Assembly (NCBI GenBank): GCA_029204225.1
Contig: CM055095.1
Span: 50,910,841 to 50,974,840 of the forward strand
DNA length: 64,000 nucleotides
Direction of reading: 5' to 3'
Origin: Diphasiastrum complanatum
Taxonomy: Eukaryota > Streptophyta > Lycopodiopsida > Lycopodiales > Lycopodiaceae
Positions 60,701-64,000 of the stretch are shown in pieces. How positions within the stretch are numbered: position 1 is the first letter of the stretch; the number at the start of each line of letters is the position of its first letter. Made by a program: the position numbers and the translations under genes. A model generated the notes under the pieces. That model was given only the letters and a program-made list of their open reading frames with translations, had not been told where the DNA came from and searched no databases.

Positions 60701-61799
60701 TTTTTGATGAAAGATGCTTGCGAGTTTCAAATGTAGTAAATGTGGTGGACTGAAAAGTTTTTAAATTTAAGTTGAGGCTTTTTATGTCCTTTGACTTCTG
60801 AAAGTTAATTGCAGCCATACCAAGGGTCACATAAGTTATTATGTTACGAGCTCAGATGGTGAAACACCAGCAGTTTTTACTGGTGATACTTTGGTGAGTT
60901 ACACTTTTCATTGCTTTAACAAGACCCGTTATCCACCTCTTTAGGAGTTTTTAGTCTGTCATTTTGCAGTGATCATATTTTGAATGAGCTATTTTTTCAA
61001 TCTCAGTTTGAAGAGCATAAATTTTCTAAATGTAATTATTATCAACAGACGCTCTTTGATAGGACTCAAAGTACATCTTTCTTTTGCAGTTTGTTGCTGG
61101 CTGTGGTAAATTTTTTGAAGGTTCAGCTGAAGACATGTATTATTCCCTTTTAGAAAAGTTGGCATCTTTGCCAGCCCCAACAAGGGTTTTTTGTGGCCAT
61201 GAGGTATATATCTTAAACTCAATCAATATTGAGTCATAGTATTTGTTGATGAATACTTGTGCAAGCTGCAGGTAGCAGCAAAGTTTCTATTTCTTCAAAG
61301 GTCATTTAGCAACTCTAGATTGATCTTCTTTGACCTAGCATTTCCCAGAGGTTCATTTAACAGTATAAACTAATGCAGTGTCCCATTTAGTTAAGTGTGC
61401 AACGTTCATGAACTTAATCTTGATTGAGCAAATATAATTGACTTTTCTCAATTTGACAAGAGCAGTCATAGCTGCCAAATGTTGTATTCACTAAAAGCAA
61501 TACTATATGCAGCTGTATTTGTTACCTTTCTCATGTACTTAAGATGAAGTCGAATGTGGTTATAGATGTGTAAGTGGCTGCTAGATATCAATTTCCTGAA
61601 CGATTCGATATTGCTATTGCAGTATACGGTACAAAATTTGAAGTTTGCTCTTACAGTGGAACCTCATAATGGTGCCATGAAGTCAAAGCTAGCTTGGGCA
61701 GAGGAACAGCGAAAGAAAAATCTTCCAACGGTCCCCTCAACAATTGCCCAAGAACTGGATATAAATCCTTTTATGCGTGTCAATTTGCAACCACTGAAG
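28310..61799 (+). CDS. GLX2: cytosolic glyoxalase II (hydroxyacylglutathione hydrolase), spliced, 3'-partial
   Basis: Metallo-beta-lactamase-fold thiolesterase that hydrolyses S-D-lactoylglutathione to D-lactate and glutathione, the second step of methylglyoxal detoxification. Exons 28310-28356, 41387-41509, 43806-43967, 60815-60893, 61090-61203 and 61623-61799 (702 nt) join without a stop into 234 residues starting [16 protein letters not shown]. Metal ligands are all present: H54, H56, D58, H59 (THRHWDH), H112 (PCHTKGH), D135 (FTGDTL) and H174 (FCGHEY). The glutathione-site segment CGKFFEG is intact, as is NPFMRV near the end. There is no transit peptide and the start aligns with the Arabidopsis cytosolic enzyme (258 residues), so roughly 24 C-terminal residues lie beyond 64000. 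Position 55 is Arg where many homologues have His; it is the variable position in HxHxDH, not a ligand. Introns 1 and 3 are 13.0 and 16.8 kb and full of transposons. Confidence 0.92.
29750..29978. repeat. degenerate ~33-bp tandem repeat
   Basis: About seven diverged units each contain versions of TTGGATGTAGNGAATCATTCTAAGAA. The frame across it (Val/Asn/Phe-rich) is a repeat by-product. Confidence 0.65.
31175..31213. repeat. (CT)n microsatellite
   Basis: About 39 bp of CT. A second short CT run lies at 31677-31693. No LINE sequence adjoins either. Confidence 0.95.
32060..33150. other. GC-rich repeat-laden segment, possible Gypsy LTR and primer site
   Basis: Higher in GC than its surroundings. 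ATCARACTTAACCAACT occurs near 32070, 32187 and 32258, each with a following GAAGYTYCG. A 37-bp tandem duplication (GGACCRAATGGTCCCGAC) lies at 32475-32548. From 33059 TGGCGCCGG-type motifs recur about five times within 90 bp. TGGCGCCG is a common primer-binding start in plant Gypsy elements, so this may be the 5' end of a decayed Gypsy or TRIM element. No gag or pol follows and no second LTR was found. Confidence 0.35.
34833..35317 (-). repeat. 3' LTR of antisense Copia
   Basis: Begins TGTTGAAAATGG on the minus strand and includes three AATC units near its far end. Direct repeat of 38378-38869. Confidence 0.8.
35350..38375 (-). pseudogene. Copia pol pseudogene (protease, integrase, RT, RNase H)
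   Basis: Minus-strand pieces in pol order, broken by frameshifts. Protease: DSGATSH near 38355, followed by a stop. Integrase zinc region in 37737-38324 ([17 protein letters not shown]). Integrase core in 37223-37723. RT N-half in 36371-37174 ([17 protein letters not shown]). RT C-half and RNase H in 35350-36315 ([18 protein letters not shown]). The integrase motif normally RSDNGGEY reads RSHNGGEY, so a catalytic Asp is lost. Frameshifts near 37730, 37200 and 36340 also disable it. Confidence 0.88.
38378..38869 (-). repeat. 5' LTR of antisense Copia
   Basis: Begins TGTTAGAAATGGCG on the minus strand. Direct repeat of 34833-35317 with indels. It joins the protease region directly at about 38377. 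Confidence 0.8.
41387..41509 (+). CDS. GLX2: glyoxalase II exon 2
   Basis: Encodes [20 protein letters not shown] through the first half of the metal site (TTHRHW, split codon). The acceptor (ATATCAG/G) has a weak pyrimidine tract; the donor is TG/GTAAGG. Its length of 123 nt keeps phase 2 with exon 1 and exon 3. Confidence 0.9.
41510..43805 (+). other. glyoxalase II intron 2 (2.3 kb)
   Basis: Begins GTAAGG and ends TTATGCAG. It contains the MITE at 42047-42262. The rest shows no gene. Confidence 0.88.
42047..42262. mobile_element. hAT-like MITE with 8-bp target duplication
   Basis: A 216-bp element whose ends are imperfect inverted repeats (CTTAGAAGCCCGTTCCG versus the complement of its right end, CTTAGTTGCCCATTCTGG). 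It is flanked by a perfect 8-bp direct duplication GTATGCAG at 42039-42046 and 42263-42270. An 8-bp duplication fits the hAT superfamily. Inside the left arm GAACGTTC recurs at 42078, 42092 and 42106 (14-bp period), and the right arm has GTTCCGGAACGGAAC. It is AT-rich in the middle and has no coding capacity. Confidence 0.82.
43806..43967 (+). CDS. GLX2: glyoxalase II exon 3
   Basis: Encodes [20 protein letters not shown] to ALHTPC (last codon split). The acceptor TTATGCAG/G has a good pyrimidine tract. The donor TG/GTTGTT is weak for a 16.8-kb intron, but the protein alignment leaves little alternative. Confidence 0.9.
45766..45840. repeat. (CT)n microsatellite
   Basis: About 75 bp of CT with one CCC interruption near the end. 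No LINE sequence is visible at either edge, unlike the next four tracts. Confidence 0.95.
46154..46198. repeat. (CT)n tract bordering LINE ORF1 element on the left
   Basis: 45 bp of CT. It ends exactly where the GGGGATACTG start of the LINE ORF1 element begins. Confidence 0.95.
46199..47856 (+). mobile_element. L1-type LINE, internally deleted (ORF1 + ORF2 tail + 3'UTR)
   Basis: An element with (CT)n on both sides. An ORF1-like protein is followed by a short acidic stretch ([10 protein letters not shown], near 47580) that matches the acidic tail after the zinc motif in the ORF2 copies at 49900 and 52760. A 3'UTR follows, ending GACATTAATAAAG/(CT)n. The endonuclease and RT core are missing. 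The shared 3' end with 48798-50299 (GACGTTAATATAA/(CT)n) supports one family. Confidence 0.72.
46252..47452 (+). pseudogene. LINE ORF1 (RNA-binding chaperone type), frameshifted
   Basis: Likely start ATG 46252 (MARKGKG). A C-run near 46283 shifts phase into a Ser/Ala/Pro-rich segment (46329-46830). Stops at about 46830 and 46929 interrupt a charged, coiled-coil-like segment ([20 protein letters not shown]). Then come [14 protein letters not shown] and, after another stop, [24 protein letters not shown] to 47452. The last two resemble the RRM and C-terminal domains of L1 ORF1p. Several stops and shifts make it inactive. Confidence 0.68.
47857..47932. repeat. (CT)n tract at the LINE ORF1 element 3' end, with poly-C
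   Basis: 76 bp of CT followed by 12 C (47933-47944). It is the right border of the ORF1 element and touches the minus-strand LINE piece that follows. Confidence 0.95.
47945..48453 (-). pseudogene. LINE ORF2 C-terminal fragment (minus strand)
   Basis: The minus-strand frame contains [20 protein letters not shown] and a zinc motif CPMC-x9-H-x4-C ending [17 protein letters not shown], then [20 protein letters not shown]. The motif matches the C-terminal zf-RVT/L1 ORF2 Cys-His region. It is homologous to the plus-strand copies at 49602 and 52323. The RT core is absent. The sequence upstream on this strand (48460-48735) is not recognised. Confidence 0.78.
48738..48797. repeat. (CT)n tract bordering LINE ORF2 fragment on the left
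   Basis: 60 bp of CT ending exactly at the first base of recognisable LINE sequence (AACAGGCAGACTTT). Confidence 0.95.
48798..50299 (+). mobile_element. 5'-truncated L1-type LINE (ORF2 3' part and 3'UTR)
   Basis: Starts within the RT/thumb region ([14 protein letters not shown]), with a stop at about 48970. A 177-residue frame (48972-49505, [20 protein letters not shown]) follows, then after a short break the C-terminal Cys-His motif (49602-49907: CQFC-x9-H-x4-[18 protein letters not shown]) and the acidic tail DDASDDDID. The 3'UTR ends GACGTTAATATAA/(CT)n. Both ends abut CT tracts (48738-48797 and 50300-50323). Stops and frame breaks make it inactive. Confidence 0.8.
50300..50323. repeat. 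(CT)n tract between two LINE copies
   Basis: 24 bp of CT forming the tail of the preceding LINE. The next LINE copy starts directly after it. Confidence 0.93.
50324..51283 (+). pseudogene. L1-type LINE ORF2 RT fragment, first part
   Basis: The RT core is readable with one frameshift: [20 protein letters not shown], then [33 protein letters not shown] (catalytic ADD) and [29 protein letters not shown] and the downstream region follow, homologous to 48798-49400. A phase change occurs near 51020. The reading is interrupted after [15 protein letters not shown] by an insertion at 51284 and resumes at 52202. Confidence 0.85.
51284..52195. mobile_element. ~0.9-kb insertion inside the LINE, unclassified
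   Basis: The LINE reading stops at 51283 and resumes at 52202. The direct repeat GTATCT (51278-51283 and 52196-52201) marks the borders. The insert starts GTTATAG (or TGTTATAG) and has repeated ACATGCAATCAACATGCAAGC units (51388-51490) and several CAGATC motifs. It has no coding capacity. A solo LTR or another noncoding retroelement is possible, but the ends do not form clear TG...CA termini. Confidence 0.55.
52202..52935 (+). pseudogene. L1-type LINE ORF2 C-terminal part (continuation)
   Basis: Resumes the ORF2 interrupted at 51283: [20 protein letters not shown], then [20 protein letters not shown]. The zinc motif CQLC-x9-H-x4-C ([17 protein letters not shown]) and the acidic tail [10 protein letters not shown] follow. 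It ends about 52935 without the CT tail seen in its relatives and abuts a LINE on the opposite strand. Confidence 0.85.
52940..53850 (-). pseudogene. LINE RT N-terminal fragment (minus strand)
   Basis: Minus-strand sequence reads, over frameshifts, [31 protein letters not shown], a degenerate PGNYR block and [20 protein letters not shown]. These are conserved RT N-terminal blocks of LINE ORF2 (W-x-IxPIxK, NYR, GFR-x-TxDHIF). Upstream (about 53776-53560) is a PPWYDVEC motif typical of the linker before RT. It does not overlap the C-terminal fragments, so its family membership cannot be tested here. Confidence 0.72.
54495..54556. repeat. 30-bp tandem duplication
   Basis: CACCAATGGATCCTTTAGCA and the following ten bases occur twice (54495-54524 and 54527-54556), separated by GG, with no mismatch in the 30-bp unit. 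Confidence 0.9.
54965..55760 (-). pseudogene. Copia gag/protease-region remnant (minus strand)
   Basis: The minus strand reads [20 protein letters not shown] with following [10 protein letters not shown], the conserved segment after the Copia protease active site (LHDVLYVPxLxxNLLSV type). Upstream (55754-55419) is a decayed frame ([18 protein letters not shown]) that may be gag. The short block 55092-55153 inside it is a plus-strand RT piece ([17 protein letters not shown]), so the remnant is mosaic. Confidence 0.6.
56274..56412. repeat. GC-rich ~72-bp tandem duplication with homopolymer C
   Basis: Two units each start TTTTTG-AAG-GTAAG, run through G/C homopolymers and end CACGGCCGCC (56331-56340 and 56403-56412). 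A partial third start (TTTTTTGAAAGC) lies at 56511. It may be the decayed 5' region of the following Copia. Confidence 0.7.
57038..58840 (+). pseudogene. Copia gag-integrase pseudogene lacking protease
   Basis: ATG 57038 opens [20 protein letters not shown] but hits TGA at 57110-57112 (where Trp is expected), followed by a frameshift. From about 57230 a 536-residue open stretch holds Gag ([20 protein letters not shown]), a CCHC knuckle ([14 protein letters not shown], near 57693) and then directly the pre-integrase region [10 protein letters not shown]. The DSGA protease segment is deleted in frame. Integrase follows with [18 protein letters not shown] (Asp kept, Asn changed to Arg) and [10 protein letters not shown]. 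It ends at TGA 58838-58840 in the linker before RT. Confidence 0.85.
58841..60110 (+). pseudogene. Copia linker/RT scraps with internal duplication
   Basis: After frameshifts, [20 protein letters not shown] (RT N-terminus, near 59130-59190) joins [17 protein letters not shown] (RT C-terminal block, 59205-59257), so the RT catalytic core is deleted. Two similar segments, about 58850-59060 and 59650-59860, both encode versions of [13 protein letters not shown] and a YEGK segment ending ADFF, indicating a diverged duplication. The frames 59246-59596 and 59653-60108 have no recognised domain. Confidence 0.6.
60241..60482 (+). repeat. LTR-like sequence, 3' end of decayed Copia
   Basis: Starts near TGGATAGTCAATAGTC with three related TAGTC/TTGGATAG repeats. 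It has a TATATATA block near 60306 followed by CT-rich sequence, and ends TTTCCTACA. The call rests on position after the Copia remnant and this composition; no partner LTR is present. Confidence 0.4.
60815..60893 (+). CDS. GLX2: glyoxalase II exon 4
   Basis: Encodes [20 protein letters not shown] to FTGDTL, bringing ligands H112 and D135. The acceptor is AATTGCAG/C and the donor TTG/GTGAGT. Phase changes from 2 to 0. Confidence 0.92.
60894..61089 (+). other. glyoxalase II intron 4 (196 bp)
   Basis: GTGAGT ... CTTTTGCAG. A short ordinary intron. Confidence 0.9.
61090..61203 (+). CDS. GLX2: glyoxalase II exon 5
   Basis: Encodes 38 residues, [11 protein letters not shown] to RVFCGHE, including the glutathione-site Lys region and ligand H174. 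The acceptor is TTTTGCAG/T and the donor GAG/GTATAT. Confidence 0.92.
61204..61622 (+). other. glyoxalase II intron 5 (419 bp)
   Basis: GTATAT ... GCTATTGCAG. No other feature is seen. Confidence 0.9.
61623..61799 (+). CDS. GLX2: glyoxalase II exon 6
   Basis: Encodes 59 residues from [17 protein letters not shown] to [12 protein letters not shown]. The acceptor is CTATTGCAG/T and the donor AAG/GTAGGA. No further exon matching the family C-terminus is visible up to 64000. Confidence 0.92.
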
Positions 61800-64000
61800 G
61801 TAGGACGATCTCTGAACTCTGTAAGTTGCTAGCAAGTAACATCTTTCTGAATGTCATTGCCGTAAACTGCTGCTACAAACACCCCCCCTCCAAATTGCTA
61901 TCTGTCTTGTCATCACAGTAGCTAGGCCTACAGCACATGTATCACCCGCTAACCTGCTACTGGTATCGGTAAAAGGCCAAGGGTTTGCCGGCTGGTAGGA
62001 CAAAGGTGCAGGACAAGGCTCCTAGCCCTTCCAGAAACCAGGAGAACCTATTGCATGATGCACCTATTCGTCGGGAAATTGTAATCTCCATAGTCCAATT
62101 AATTCTCCTAGTCAGTCCAACTGATTGATGTCCAGTAAAACTAGAACTAAGGGTATTTCGAAGTTCATAAAAATTACAAAACAGAATTGACCTGTAAACT
62201 TTGGATCTCTATTGCTTACGATATCTCTTGGGAGTCACATAAGCTTTAAATGCCAACAAACAAGATGACATAAAAGAGATCTTGTAACTCAAGTGTAAAT
62301 ATTGGCCTGCCAAAGAGATCCATGAAGATTTATTTACAAGGGTAATGGGATTTCTTAAACAATAAGATTATTTTGAGAAGTTGAAAGAAGAGTAAGTTAA
62401 ATCTGTTAATCAGAAAAAGTGCTAAAAGGTTATGTGGGTGGATGTGGAGCTAAAAGGCAGAGACACAATGCTGCTTATCAGAAAAAAACATGCAAAGCAA
62501 AGGCTAGGTTATGCAATTTGTAGAAGATATAGGTACATCGGTGGCTGTTAAAGAAGAGGAGCTAAACACCAAGAACAAAGAAAATACTTGCATTAACACG
62601 AGTTGTATCAAAAATTGCACACTCAAATTCTTTCATAAGCGTGTTCTTCATATATATTATATACATGTATCGATAAAATTTTTGAGCAAATTACAAGCAA
62701 GACATGATGTCAGCAGACATATGGGGCTACTAATCAAACTTTGATATTCTCAAATGCGACTATGTATGACCATGATTTGACAACAATTTCTTACGTCTAT
62801 CTACTTTCAAATATCCTTTATGACCGAAGCAGCATGGCCATCAAAAAAGATTTAATTTTAAGTTTTGAAGAGATAGATGTGATTGCCTATGTCAAGTGCT
62901 GGAAAGTGCAACTTGAATCAACAAAGATGTAGGCATCAAGTGTAGCTAAAAAAAAACACAACAATTTAGTACACGTGCACTTATGTGGGAACGACAAAAC
63001 CAAAACATAACATCAGTCATTGAATAAACGCATCCCAACAAAACATTCGAAAGAATCACGACAAGCGTTTAGATGCACGACATACACACACACATACTCG
63101 AGGATTTGAGAAGAAAGGTCAATGCCAAGTCAACAAAGTGCATTTTCCCAATTTATAGCAAAGAAGAGATGACCTACACTCTATATGATCTCAAAAACTG
63201 AACAAAGACCTTTAGTCAAGATGTGATTTTTGATGATAATGATTCACCCATGGAAAATAAAAAGTGAGTTCATTCCCCTCATAGATTCCAAAGATGAGGC
63301 AGTTAACCAAGAATTTTTTTAGTCACAAGAGCAAGCCACAAGTGATGACTCAAGGAAGTGCCAGATAAGGCTAACCCCATGGGACACACGGTCACAATCT
63401 TTCTATCCAACTACAATGCCAAAGTGATATTGGTAAACAATCAAGGAGAGGAAACTCCTAGAAGAGGGTGAAAGAAGCGAACAAGAAGCAAGAAAAAAAA
63501 TCAACTTTGGAAATTGGTTTGGAAGAAGAAACAACCTTTTGATCAAAGTGATACATCTCAAGGACCTAAGAATCAAGACTATCATGATATTGTCCAACCC
63601 ACTTGGCCTATTACAGCCATGACCATATTGGAGGGTTCAATCTTTTCATAATAATTCAAATTGTTTGAAGAAATAATGTTAAGTGTCGCGTGAGATTTGG
63701 ATCGATCCATGTTTTTCCCATCCCGTTTTTCTGGAGCTTAGCCTTTGTCTAGCTCTTCTTTTGTCAATTTTTTCTTTAGCTTTTTTTTTTTTGAGGTCTC
63801 AACTTTTTCCACTTCAATTATGTGATTAGTTCAAGAACAAGTCGTATCCTCTATATCACATTTCTAGGCTTCTCTCTGTCCTATGGACAAGGTGAAATGG
63901 TAGCTCATACATGTCTTGAAATTCTAAATAGTAGTTGTTAACTCAGGCAAATAAAGGTGTTTCTGATATTTTCATTTTTCCAATTATGACATCTTACAAG
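61800..64000 (+). other. glyoxalase II intron 6 (partial, >2.2 kb)
   Basis: Begins GTAGGA. No acceptor followed by the expected C-terminal sequence (GCxSPIDTxRxxRxxKD type in relatives) is visible before the window ends, so the last exon should lie to the right. No transposon protein is recognised here. Confidence 0.75.

Larger units (their letters stand above)
43968..60814 (+). other. glyoxalase II intron 3 (16.8 kb)
   Basis: Begins GTTGTT and ends AATTGCAG. It hosts CT microsatellites, five L1-type LINE pieces (46199-53850), a minus-strand Copia remnant (54965-55760) and a plus-strand Copia remnant (57038-60482). The stretches 43970-45765, 53850-54490 and 55760-56270 hold nothing recognised. 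Confidence 0.85.

Noticed and set aside
61566-61832. Independent 88-residue gene
   Set aside because: It is exon 6 of glyoxalase II with intron bases read at both ends.

Overview
This is a nuclear DNA window from a land plant. The evidence is a STOP1-type zinc-finger gene, a plant-type cytosolic glyoxalase II gene, and many Ty1/Copia and L1-type retroelements. Introns of 13 and 17 kb in a small housekeeping gene, dense nested transposons and long (GA/CT)n tracts point to a large, repeat-rich genome, fern- or gymnosperm-like rather than a compact angiosperm. That placement is inference; the species cannot be fixed from the sequence alone.

Only two host genes are convincing. (1) STOP1 lies on the minus strand at 436-2490 as one 684-codon exon, with a predicted 5'UTR intron and two palindromic TGACGTCA sites upstream. 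(2) Cytosolic glyoxalase II (hydroxyacylglutathione hydrolase) lies on the plus strand. It is split into at least six coding exons (28310-28356, 41387-41509, 43806-43967, 60815-60893, 61090-61203, 61623-61799) and runs off the right edge. The exons join in phase into 234 residues with all seven expected metal ligands; about the last 24 residues of the family lie beyond base 64000.

Layout. 1-4310: STOP1 and its promoter. 4310-28300: intergenic and repeat-rich. It holds a very young complete Copia element (6382-12242; LTRs differ at 1 of 653 positions; 5-bp target duplication), a 41.5-bp-periodic array of the palindrome CTATGCTNAGCATAG (13873-14512) between two decayed divergent coding-like tracts, a second Copia LTR plus gag (23835-25265) fused head-on to a reverse-oriented RT fragment, a 388-bp GA/GGGAGA microsatellite, a small tRNA-derived retroposon with 16-bp target duplications, and one of two inverted copies of an unclassified dispersed repeat. 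28357-41386 (glyoxalase intron 1): a GC-rich repeat-laden segment and an old antisense Copia (34833-38869). 41510-43805 (intron 2): a 216-bp hAT-like MITE with a perfect 8-bp target duplication. 43968-60814 (intron 3): a cluster of five L1-type LINE pieces, several bounded exactly by (CT)n tracts, then Copia remnants on both strands.

The two host genes have no evident functional link beyond adjacency; the rest is mobile-element biology. The most promising undescribed items are the LINE family apparently associated with (TC)n microsatellites and the palindrome array with its 166-bp higher-order repeat. No rRNA, functional tRNA or CRISPR feature was found.
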